From assembly GCA_026214975.1 (NCBI GenBank), contig CM047807.1, positions 70,411,824 through 70,475,823 on the forward strand: 64,000 bases of DNA, given 5' to 3'. Positions 48,671 to 58,659 of the stretch are shown piece after piece. Position 1 is the first letter of the stretch, and each line of letters begins with the position of its first letter. The translations under genes and the position numbers were made by a program. The notes beneath the pieces are model-generated. The model was not told where the DNA came from. It did no database searches and saw only the letters and a list, made by a program, of their open reading frames with translations. This DNA comes from Gentiana macrophylla (Eukaryota > Streptophyta > Magnoliopsida > Gentianales > Gentianaceae).

Positions 48671-50250
48671 TGTTGGGGAGATTTTGCATCATTAAAACAA
48701 AAGAAAATTTATAAAACCTATACTACCATGCAAAACTACCTCCTAACCGGCCGAATACCGGGTAGTTGCTAGTAAAGTTGGATAAGTACGGGTATCGATC
48801 CTCAGGGAATTGGGATGTTGAATCTAATTTTATTAATCCTCTCAATTGTTACTCAAGAAAACAAATAAACGAAAGAACGAACAAATAACACATAGAACAA
48901 GTAAACTAAATCTAAGCTAAAACGAAATAAAACTAAACTAAACTAACGATACATGGGCTCAAACAATGTACAAACTAAGTGATCTCAATCCTAGTTCATC
49001 TCATGACTTTAATTCAAATTGTGGTTTCACCTTTACACGAGACACAAATCCCTAATCTCTTAGTGAATCCGTATTCTCAAGCTCTGAAATCCTACTCTCG
49101 TAGTGAATTCAATTTATCAATCTCTCCTTTCTCGAATGTTGAGACCGATATTCCATACAAAACGAAGGTGTAGATTCAAGTTAACTCTCGTATTTGTAAC
49201 CTAACAACCTAGATAATTAACCGATTAACTTGTCATCATTAATGATTAAAAATCCTATCTTTCTATGGTGATCTAGTTTACGCAACTTTCGTATGTTGTA
49301 ACTATCAATCGCAAACCAATCTCTCGATAAAGTTCACACATAGCATCATAATCAAAGAAAGATACAAAATCAATTAAATATCATAAAAAACGAATAAGGA
49401 CTGAATAAATTAAATAAATAAACTCACGTAGTTTGGTACATGATTGAATCCATGAATCGAAAACGGAAGAAAAACGACATCCTAATCTAACCCGGATCAC
49501 CCGAGCACAAGGCTCGGGTGACCGCCTTGAGCCTCCCGGAAAATTCGCTGCTTTGTGAAGTTGCCTTATTTGAATATTTTGTATGAATTATGGGATATTT
49601 AGGTTTACAAGCTGCTGCATATATATAGAGGAGTATGTCGGCTACTTCTAATTAATTGCGGCTGGAGTATTTCCTCTTCCAATTAGGATTTTCATGCAGC
49701 GATAAAAAGGAAAAGTGAGGCGGCTGGAGTATGGCGGTGGTCGGACGCCAGTTTGAAATGTCGGACGCTCGTCTAGTGTCTTGAACTGAATCCTTCGATT
49801 AAATATTTATTGGAATAAAACTTCTAAAATTCATATCTTGAGTTGTAGACCTCCAAAAATTATGATCCGAATGTCATAAAAAAACTCTCGGAAAACTCTA
49901 CAACTTTCATTAGGGACTCTTCTTCAGAAAACGCCTTTTTGATTAGCCCGTCGTATTACGAGTATATTTCGGGATTTTCCACTCGAATTCATCTCTTTAA
50001 AATCATCCTTTCCATCAACAATGTGTATCTACAATGTATGAAAAACATACCAAAGCGTAACACAATCCTAAAATAATATAAAATCATGATTTAAACACAT
50101 AAATCGCTACGTTTTGCAATTTAACCTATTAGAAACACCATTTACTCAATTAATCGATTATAAGCTCGATTTCTATGAAAAAAACATCTGTGTATGGGGA
50201 AAATTGATGTAAAATATATCCTTAAAAACACTACAAATTGACCCTGAACA
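48671..50250 (-). mobile_element. 5' LTR of the non-coding gypsy-type element
   Basis: TGTTGGGGAG to CCCTGAACA (plus strand), 1580 bp, followed by TTGTG at 50251. Nearly identical to 44220-45797; the largest mismatch cluster (49520-49570 against 45068-45122) is in a CTG-rich stretch. Confidence 0.92.
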
Positions 50251-52100
50251 TTGTGCAAGGTATCAGGAAGCTCCAAGCATCTTTACACTTATGAGGCATT
50301 TTTGCATTGCAAAACTGCCAAGCACTCCTCATTAAGGCAAAATAGTTTCAAGGTCTAACAACTTCCTTTTGGCAGAGATTTTTACTTTCAAGAATTTTAC
50401 TTACTCTGGCATCCTGGCCAGAGCTTCTACCAAAGGTATGTTCACTTGTAATTTCATAAAAATTTCTATGAACTTTTTATAACGAGCATCATCATGATTC
50501 GGTTTAGATTTCCTAAGGGTATAGGGTAAAGTAGCAAGATTAACAGTTACAGTTCGTGAAGACTTACCTGCTGCCTGCTCTGTCTGTTTGCTCGCTTGTT
50601 GAATCTGCATACGCCTGAATAATCGGCGTGGTGTCCCGATTAATCGCATCCATTTTTCTTCCTGATTCTGCTGCATTCTGATGTTGACTGCTTTCTGATT
50701 CTTCCTGGATAGTTGGTATAACTGGTCCAGGTAGTTCCTTCCCACTTGTAGTCATAATTGCATTCACGTCCTTCGGATTCTTTTCTGTGTTACTTGGTAA
50801 TCCTCCCAGAGGACGGACTGACACTTGTTTGGCGATCTGCCCCACATGGTGCGACAGATTCTTCACTAAGGCTTCCTAATTGGTCAGTCTTGTATCATTC
50901 TTCTGACAATATAAGGTGAAGTTTGAATTCAGCTCGGTCATGGATTTTGTAAGTTGATTGACCGTGTCGGTCACAGTTGAGCTCATTTTATCCATGGCTG
51001 CTTCCCAACCACCTGACTTGTTGAATTGAAGCATGAATCCCCTAGTCTGTCTTGGTCTCTCTCCACCTGTAAAATCACTTAGTCGAAAACTAGGTTGGTC
51101 ATGAGAACCTGGTTGATATCCACCCCTATAAGGGTTTTCTTGCCTCCCTAAATAGTTCACATCTTCGGTGTTGGTTGCTTCATCTTCTTGAACTTTCTCT
51201 ACCTTGGTAATGCGGTTTTGCATGCCGTCTATTTTCTCGTTCATTTCCATTAACTGGTATAAAATATTTTGAGATGTATCTTCTCCAAATACTCCTTCAA
51301 CTACCTTTACATTCTCAATTTGATGTGTTCCCCATTGGCTTGTAAGCTCTATTTGTTCCAACTTTTCTTTAGCTTCTTTAGGTGAAATCAACGCAAAACA
51401 TATGTTGCTCGATGCATCAACTCACATTTGTTCACTGGGCCGCAATCCGTGATAGAAACTATGCATTCATACGGGCAGAGTGATATCGTGATGAGGGCAT
51501 CTCCGTTGTGCTTCCTTAACCCTTTTACAAGCTTCTTCAAAAGTCTCGGCTGGTTTTTCTTGAAATTCATGATGTCTTGTCTCATCTATATGGACTTCCT
51601 AGGTGGGCAGTACTTATTCATAAATTTCTATAGTAGATCGATCCAAGTGCTAGAGACAATAACCATATCTTTACTTGTCTTTCAGAGTGAATGGGAACAA
51701 TTTCAGCTTAATATTGTCTTCAGGTACTCCTGCCGGTTTGTCAGTGTTGACTATCTCTAAGAAGTTAGTGACGTGTACACTAGGATCTTTGTTCGGTACT
51801 CTATGGAAGGTAGTGTAATTGGTCACCATCTGTATCTTGTTTGGATTTGGGTGAAAGATCTCAGCTGCATTCTTTGGCTGAACACTCGCTGGCACGAATT
51901 GCTCAATCGCGGGCATTGCATAACTCTGTAGTGTTCTTCTATCTGCTTGTACAGCAACTCCTGCTCTATTGACACCGTTTTGTCCATTCTGCACCATTGT
52001 GTTATATGCATCCTCCAAAGGCAGAATTTCATTTTCCATCTCGCTGTGATCTCCTACGTGTGAACTCACATCGTCCGCCAGCCTATCAATCTTCTCTCGA
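50251..52100 (-). pseudogene. Athila/Tat-like gypsy gag and start of protease
   Basis: Minus strand. Residues from 52069-51671 include FHRVPNKDPSVHVTNFLEI and KLKLFPFTLKDK, the capsid core of plant gypsy gag (FHGLPNEDP..H...F; RLFPFSL.DKA). A frame change covers 51670-51392 (the E.W.RFK...CPHH region). From 51391 to 50876 come the linker and NYLGRQENPYRGGYQPG. One in-frame stop at about 50874 precedes the VGQIAKQ...RPLGGLPSNTEKNP and TTSGKE blocks. A further frame change leads to FIEIFMKLQVNIPLVEALAR (about 50430) and the start of protease to IPC-T at 50256. At least two frameshifts and several stops: dead. Gag forms the virus-like particle. Confidence 0.9.
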
Positions 52101-52480
52101 GCTTTCTTTCTCTTTTGTTTAGCAAACTTTTTGATCTTAGGTATAAATCTGTCGAGTTTGGCTGCTGAAATTCGTGTAGCATATTACAAGACATAAAAAG
52201 AAAATTAAAAAGTGAGTGACTTGCCTCGGCGGCTGTTACACTCGCCTGGAAGACTCAAAAATTTAGACTCTGACTACTGACTCGATGCTGAACTGACAGA
52301 ACCAATTCCGCCGAATCTGAGACGCTCGACTAATAGCGGTAACCCTTGATTAATCGGGTGAATCTTTCTTCCAGATTCAAACAAAACTGACTCTGCATGA
52401 ATCCAGTATAAACGGACTATTAAATAGACTCGATTATATACAAACGATCAATTTCAAATAAAAAGTATTCTTGACACGAG
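52101..52480 (-). other. Leader between primer site and gag of the Athila-like element
   Basis: About 380 bp with no conserved frame; expected 5' untranslated region of the minus-strand element. Confidence 0.6.
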
Positions 52481-52498
52481 TCCCCGGCAACGGCGCCA
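52481..52498 (-). promoter_or_regulatory. Primer binding site, tRNA-Asp (exact)
   Basis: TCCCCGGCAACGGCGCCA on the plus strand is the complete 3' end of plant tRNA-Asp including CCA, 18 of 18 as I recall that tRNA. It is followed by the LTR. Confidence 0.92.
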
Positions 52499-52506
52499 GA
52501 AAATCT

Positions 52507-53942
52507 TGAACATGTGCAAAGCACTTACTAGCAATAGGACTCGGTCTATAATAGCAGAGTACTGGCGAGTCAAGGTTGAATCCCACAGAGACTCGTAATA
52601 ACACAAATCATTCAAGATTGAGCTGTCACGATAATATTCTACGACCAAATTTAATATAGTAAGAAGTAATAAGGTGCCAATAAACAAACAAGAATATTCC
52701 AGTTCAAACGGAGCACACAAGAGTCTCTAATGTATTAGTCTAATTATGAGTTATTAGTTATTCCCTCATAACATGCATTAATCATTCCCATTGGTAAATT
52801 ATAATTCATTGTCAGCTACGGGTGCAAACTCCTAACCCTATCAACTTCCAATGTAAGGACAGCAGACAATCTATATTCAACTAACCTACTTCGTTGGTTG
52901 TATTAGTTCACACGCATTAAGTTTTAGAGTTGCCGGCTCAAGACCGAAAACCTCCCTAGGTAGCTATCGACTATGACTAACATGTCCCTAACGATCCATC
53001 AAGACAATGTCCAAATTAACACTGCACTAACAGTCCTTCATGCTAATTTACGATGACATGAAATTAGGTGATTAGGCTAAAAACATGTAAATTAAATCTT
53101 TCGATCAACATAGATGGCACCGATTATCATGAACTAGGATTTACTAGGTATTCAGATCTAGCGATATAGACCGTCGCAGATCTGAAGTAAGCAATCTCTA
53201 CTTCATGATTCCTTCACCAAAGAATCAGATCTATACATACATGGGGTAAAATAAACTAACTACTACATAATTAAACTAAATAAACAATTAAAACATACAA
53301 GCCAAATAGAACAACGACATATCTACATCTTGGAAAAGACAGAAAATCATACCCTCGAAGATGAGTGCAGATCTCCCTAGGCTTTCTTCCTAGAAGGAAA
53401 ATCCGTCGACTCCGTGACTAGAGCTCATAAAAAAAATAAAGAACAAAGAACTTTTATTGCATAAAACTTGTGTTGAAAATTGTACATTGATTTCTGAGGG
53501 CGATGTCTCTTATTTATAGCTATGTAAACTGACTTCAAAAGACCTAGAACTACCCTCATCCAAAAAAACTCGTTTCGGAAGATTCTAGACTCTCGATAAG
53601 TTGGCGGTACTTTCCGATTAATTGGGTGTATTTTTGTACTTTTTCTTCTGCCGACTTAGCTTAGAAGGTTCTAGAATACCCTAGTCCCAATCCTTTCATT
53701 CTGTCCGCTCCAGTATCGTCCACAATGCTTAGCCCAATATTTTGTATCCTGAAAATAATCAAATAACGCACGAAATAATATCGAATAAGGGAAAATAAAC
53801 GTTAAATGAAAATACTCGACTCACGAACACGACATATGACATTCAACTCAAATGGTTCATATTTATAGGCCGAAACAACTATTTTTAGCTCGTAATGGAT
53901 AGAATGTTGATTTCGTAGGATATACTATTTTAAGCGTCATCA
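52507..53942 (-). mobile_element. 5' LTR of the Athila-like element
   Basis: About 1.44 kb. The minus-strand start is TGATGACGCTTAAAATAG at 53942, resembling the start of the LTR at 58660 (TGATGACGG). The end near 52507 is less sure (TTCA before AGATTTTCTGGCGCC). A TATA box (GCTATAAATA, minus strand) lies at about 53511-53520. No partner LTR is in the window, so the target duplication cannot be tested. Confidence 0.78.
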
Positions 53943-53991
53943 GGTTCAATTATGTTTCTAGGACAAATTTATAATGTCTATCAATAGCCTT

Positions 53992-54410
53992 CAATCTGAG
54001 CTCTGCAGGTCAGACTCACCAAGTTTGCAAAAAGCAAACTCTTTAAGCCTGCAGGACAGACAATTCAATCTGAGCTCTGCAGGTCATACTCAGCAAGTTT
54101 GCAAAGACAAACTCTCTAAGTCTGTAGGACAGACAATTAGATTTGAGCTCTGCAGGTCAGACTCAGCAAGTTTGCAAAGAAAAACTCCCTAAGTCTGCCG
54201 GACATCCAAATCGATCTGAGCAAAGAAAAACTCCCTAAGTCTGCCGGACATCCAAATCGATCTGAGCTCTAGAATTCAGACTCAGCAAGTTTGCAAAGAC
54301 AAACTCCCTAAGTCTACAAGACAGACAAATGGATATGAGCTCTACAGTTCAGACACAACAAGTTTGCAAAAAGAAAACTCCCTAAGTCTGCAGGACATAA
54401 AATTTGATCC
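53992..54410. repeat. 74-bp minisatellite, about six copies plus one short copy
   Basis: Units start near 53992, 54066, 54139, 54212 (shortened to about 46 bp), 54258 and 54331. Each has CTGAGCTCTGCAGGTCAGAC, then CAAGTTTGCAAA, then AACTCCCTAAGTCTGCAGGACA. It lies just outside the Athila-like 5' LTR and downstream of the PF04195-like gene on its strand. The 72-codon frame across it is a by-product of the repeat. Confidence 0.9.
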
Positions 54411-54690
54411 AAAATATACAAGTCAGACAGTTCCATAATTATGCCATGCAAGACACCGAAGGTTAAGGCATTACGTACTTAAAGGGAATGACATACTCAA
54501 GAAGATTCTAGGTAAGTACTAAAAATAAAGTAAAAGTACAGGAACTTAGGATAATTCCATACATATATAATAATAATTGTTGTACATGCTTACAACTTCA
54601 AGTTTTCAAATGTTTTTCAAAAGAAAAATATAGAAGTACAGAATTCAAGAAAGTCTATGTCTCAAGAGTTGGATTTTGTTGTTGCTCGGT
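54411..54690. other. Short spacer, nothing recognised
   Basis: AT-rich sequence between the minisatellite and the PF04195-like gene; no repeat edge or protein match seen. Confidence 0.5.
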
Positions 54691-57025
54691 TGTGGAAAGC
54701 TAAGCTGAAGAAGAAGGAGTTGGCTCTAAGCCTTGACGAGAACAGCGGATTGCATACTTAGTGCCAATATCCTCCCTGTTCTTGAACTCCCTCAATCGGT
54801 CATCATAAACCATACTAGAGCCAGGTTTATACATCTTATGAGGAAGGTCGTCAATGACCCGATCGGTAAACAACACTCGGGCCTCATCAAGCCCCATGGT
54901 ATAAACATGCCACATCACAGGGCTCGGCAGCGCCTTCAGGGCCTCAACAAATGGTCCTGAAGACTTATACTTATGGACAAACTTAGCGATCTAAGCTGGG
55001 ATACATGCCTCTAGATCATTCATTTCAGCTCAGAGCTTAGCCACTGCTTTCTTCAGCTCAGACTTCTCCCAGTGTGTTTATCAAAAGCCGCTTGAAGGTC
55101 AGCAGCGCAGTGGTATTTAACATATTGTAGCTTTGCTTCTTGAGCTCCGAGTTGCTCTTTCAGAGCTTTGATCTCCTCATCCTTGGACTTTCCTATGTCC
55201 TTATGTCTTTTTCGACTAGCTTGTAGCTCAAAAAATCTTCCTCTTCATGGTTTCTTTGGTTTTTGAAGCTCCAGCAAGCCTCTTCAGCATCTTCTTACCA
55301 ACTCGGGTCCCCTACCCGGAAATATGTCTACTATAAAAAAATGCTATCAAAATGGAAAGGAAAAACAAAAGTAAGTAAAAAACTTACAACATGAGTTAAC
55401 TCCTTGTTGGTCATCTCGCACAACCGATCTTGCTCGACTGAAGCCTTTTTTTTTTCAGGATCTCATAGTCCTGGTCTTCTGGGAGGGCAGCAGACCTACC
55501 CCTCTTGTGTGGCCTGCCTTCATGAGCAGCCACCTGCCGAGATCGGCCCCTCAGCTGGAGTTGATGCTCCTCGTGCCCCTCTGGTTCAGACTCATCCATT
55601 TCCACAAAGTCAATACCCTCTTGAGTAGGTAGAGAGGAAGGTGAGACTATAGCCTCGTCAGATTGTACATCCAAGGCCTGGATCTTGGACGCACCCATGA
55701 CGGTGCTTGAAGCTCGAACAGTTAGAGGATCTACACGTACAATCCTCTCAGCCCCTAAATCTGGTTAAGATCAACAACTTTCACCTCTTCCTCAGTTGCA
55801 TCTGCAAGAATTGAAGCAAAGTCAGCCACAACAAAGAAAACAACACAGAACATAGTTAGCACTTGATCAGTAAAAGTTAGAAGCAAGAAACTAAAGCATT
55901 CAAAAGGAGATCCTACAGGTTTTATAATCATCATCGCTGAGTTCCATATAAGTGTCAAGACCAGCCAGGGAAAGCTAAGCTACGTCGAACATCTCAGAAG
56001 AGTACATCCTCAAGTTGAGCTAGATACCCGACTCTCGGATATCCTTTAGTAGCTTAGGAATGACAGTCTTAGGACGGGAATCCTTGGAAAGGTCATCCGT
56101 GTTCCACCTACCCAGGTTAATCTCTACCTCAAGATGGATAAAACAGAACCGAATCTTCCATTGCATGTATGAGGATTCCTCTTTTGAATGAATGAGGGTG
56201 CTATTTAAAGAATCACCCTAGCGTGGGAAGAAATACAACCCGGGCAGGTCCTTCACTTGTTTGCATTGGTAAAAAGTCCTGAAGAACCTTACTGTGAACT
56301 GCACATTGATGCATTTGCACCAAATCGAGAACCTAATGATAGCCCACAAACCGTTAAGGAATATCTGGGCAGTCCCTAACTCATAATACTCAAGAACATC
56401 CACAAAAAGCAGGACATAAAGGGACCCTAAGACCGCAGTCTAACTGTTCCTTGTACACCGTGCAATAACCCTCTGGAGGTTGGTAGGCATAAGTACCAGC
56501 AGCAGGAAGCTGGGGAGCATATAGTATCGTGTTTATGCTATACTTGTTATAGAGTGACATCATATTCCCATAAGTCAGTGTGGTATTTATACCATGGCTA
56601 CATGCTTGTTACCCTATAGCCACATGTGCTTTCAGTGATAAGACAAATCTAGAGGTCTCTGTAGAAGAACTAAGGATAAAAGAATAAGGATCGAACTGGA
56701 GGGCTAGAACCAGGTTCTCTAATACCCTAAGATTTATCAAGGGCACGGGAACGCGTGATTGAATCCTAAAATCAGAACTACAGCTCTCTAAATCAGACTT
56801 AAATACTTTATCTATGGAACTACTAGTAGGGGTCGATGCCCTTATCAACAAAATAAAGAACTGAAAGGGAAAACCCAAAAGCTTACTTGTGATAGTTGAA
56901 ATGGAGATGAAGAAGAACAATCGACAATGACTCCAATTTCCGGTTTAATAGCCAGGAATTTCAATGTATGAGAAGACATATGATACGACGGGGTTATAAG
57001 CACATGCACGATCTTGGGGCACGAG
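54690..57025 (-). pseudogene. PF04195-like plant transposon (gag-like) gene, broken
   Basis: Minus strand. A first exon-like piece (57000-56890, start MSSHTLKFLAIKP) ends at a plausible splice donor CAAGTAAGC. Next comes Ser-rich sequence (56840-56620), then YNKY, YQPPEGYCTVYKEQL and, after one frame change, the frame 56403-56218 with NVQFTVRFFRTFYQCKQVKD and LPGLYFFPR. These match the core of 'putative gypsy type transposon' proteins (Pfam PF04195). Then KWKIRF-like, an acidic and basic linker (55698-55411), a coiled-coil stretch of E/K/L/A residues (about 55200-55030) and a C-terminal part (54918-54700). Several stops and frameshifts. Such genes belong to retroelements and are not host genes. 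Family match from memory. Confidence 0.62.
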
Positions 57026-57027
57026 AC

Positions 57028-57105
57028 CACTACATAGGCAGAAATGCCTTATTTCTCAGGACTTTATGACAATGTCATAATAGTACCTCTGCCATGTGGC
57101 AGAGC
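57028..57105 (+). mobile_element. Possible CACTA-transposon end with nested hairpins
   Basis: CACTACATAGG at 57028 looks like the start of a CACTA (En/Spm) terminal repeat. It is followed by two short perfect inverted repeats, TTATGAC-aat-GTCATAA (57064-57080) and CTCTGCCA-tg-TGGCAGAG (57087-57104), like the sub-terminal hairpin motifs of that superfamily. The other end and transposase are not in the window, so this is tentative. Confidence 0.4.
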
Positions 57106-57149
57106 TATCCCTTTAAAAATTCTACAAGTCTAAGATGTTGAAATAGTTT

Positions 57150-57676
57150 CCTAAACAGGCATTCAGTGATGAGGAATTTCAAATGCCTGAGGAAGAACCT
57201 CAACAAGCATTTGTACCAGTTTTTGAAGAGCCTGCTCTTGATCCCATTCTGGAAGAATTCCAAGGACCTAACCCTGCTGGAAGGGATATGAGTTTTGCTT
57301 TGGTTATCATCAGACAGAGGCAACAATACAATATAGAAGAGCCTGCTGATGGAGCTGCTGGAGGAATGGCTTGTGGGGTACCAACACATGTTGGGGAAGA
57401 GTTGAGGGCTGTCAGGAATGACATAACAAACTTAAGAACTCAACTTGACAGGCAAGAACAAAGATTTGAAGATTTGATGAATCTAGTGGAGAATAGAGAA
57501 AGAACTACTGAAACTGTTGCTTGCAATATTACCTCTAACCAATATGCTCTTGCTGACCTTGCTCAAGATGTAAGAGGGATTAGGCAAGGTAATACACTGA
57601 AAGACAAGTTTTTGAAAGACCAATTTGCATCTATTCATCAAAAACTTGATAAACTTGCTGAGTCACCTAAACCTAC
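57150..57676 (+). CDS. Unknown coiled-coil protein, 3' end cut by an LTR
   Basis: Longest clean plus-strand frame in the window: open from 57150, first ATG at 57183, running 165 codons to 57676 and then 30 codons into the inserted LTR (stop at 57770). The N-terminal part is acidic and repetitive (QMPEEEPQQAFVPVFEEPAL). From about residue 78 it has a heptad-like coiled coil rich in L, R, E, Q (ITNLRTQLDRQEQRFEDLM) and a second helix-like stretch (FLKDQFASIHQKLDKLAE). I do not recognise the family. It may be the accessory gene of the possible CACTA element beginning at 57028, or a retroelement gag-like frame. The real C-terminus is lost. Confidence 0.5.
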
Positions 57677-58659
57677 TGTTGGGGAGATTTTGCATCATAA
57701 AAACAAAAGAAAATTTATAAACCTATACTTAACATGCAAACTAACTCCTAACCGACCAAATATCGGGTAGTTGATAGCATAGTAGGGTAAAATCAGGGTC
57801 GATCCACAGGGAATTGGGATGTTGAATCTAATTTCACTAATCCTACCAATTGTTACTCAAAGAACGAATAAACGAAAAGCAAAAGCATAAAAACAGAAAA
57901 ACATAAAAGAACAATCAAAATAAATCTAACCTAAGAAACATGGGAACAACCAAAGTACAAACCTAAGTGATTTCAATTCTAGTTAATCTCATGATTCTAA
58001 TTCAGTTTGTGGTTTCGCTTTCACGAGACACAAATCCCTAATCTCTTAGTGAACTTATCTCTCAAGCTATGAAAGCCCACTTTCGTGGTGAATTCAATTA
58101 TCTATCTCTCATCTTTCGAATGTTGAGACTGATTTACCAAACAAAACTTGGGTGTAGATTCAATTAACTCTCGTTTTTAAAGAACCTAACAACCTAGGAA
58201 TCTAACTCATTAACTTGTCATCATTAATGGCTAAAACCCTATCTTTCTATGGTGATCTAAGCGTTTATGCAACTTCCGTATTATAAACATCAATCGTGAA
58301 CTAATCTTTCGATTCTAATTCACATGGCATACAAATCGCATAGAAAAATACAAACGACTTAAAGCTCATGAAGATAAACTCGGAATTAAATTAATTGAAA
58401 GAAATCAAACTCACAAAGTCTTGATACAATGGTTGAACTCCATGGAAACGAAAAGAAAAGCTACATAATCTACTCTAATCTAACCTCGGTTCACCCGAGC
58501 ACAAGGCTCGGGTGACCGGCCTTCAAACTCCCAAGTCGGCTGCTGCTCCTCAGAAAATTCGAGTATCAAAAGTATATCCTTAGGGTTGAGGATATGGCTC
58601 TATTTATAGAGATAAGAGGCGGTTTGCTGAAAGTCGGCGGCGGACGCCCGTTTGATCAT
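57677..58659 (-). mobile_element. Partial gypsy-type LTR, same family as 44220-45797
   Basis: Begins TGTTGGGGAGATTTTGC and aligns, with clear divergence, with the first about 1 kb of the LTRs at 17124 and 48671; minus orientation. Preceding bases CCTAC may be a target duplication. It is cut at 58659 by the plus-strand Athila-type LTR. A TATA-like CTATTTATAG lies near 58600. Confidence 0.83.

Larger units (their letters stand above)
44220..50250 (-). mobile_element. Complete non-coding gypsy-type LTR element (6.03 kb)
   Basis: LTRs of 1578 and 1580 bp (44220-45797, 48671-50250), tRNA-Asp-type primer site 48649-48666, polypurine tract next to the left LTR, 5-bp duplication TTGTG. The 2.85-kb internal region holds no gag or pol, so it depends on proteins from another gypsy element. 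The LTRs are almost identical: apart from CAG/CTG clusters I count only a handful of differences, so it is the youngest complete insertion here. Internal features are a hairpin-like repeat array (47348-47838) and a palindrome array (48030-48335). Copy A holds the left half of the same insertion. Confidence 0.92.
43611..53942 (-). mobile_element. Athila/Tat-like Ty3/gypsy element (5' part), carrying a nested element
   Basis: Minus-strand element read from right to left: 5' LTR 52507-53942, tRNA-Asp primer site 52481-52498, leader to about 52070, gag to about 50400, start of protease to 50256, then a 6.0-kb insertion, then the rest of protease 44214-43611. The outer copia LTR ends it at 43610. 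RT, RNase H, integrase and the 3' LTR are absent from the window. The tRNA-Asp primer site and DLGA protease point to the Athila/Tat side of gypsy, more likely Athila. It is the oldest layer here. Confidence 0.88.

Noticed and set aside
55404..55628. 74-codon plus-strand frame
   Set aside because: Antisense shadow of the linker of the PF04195-like gene.
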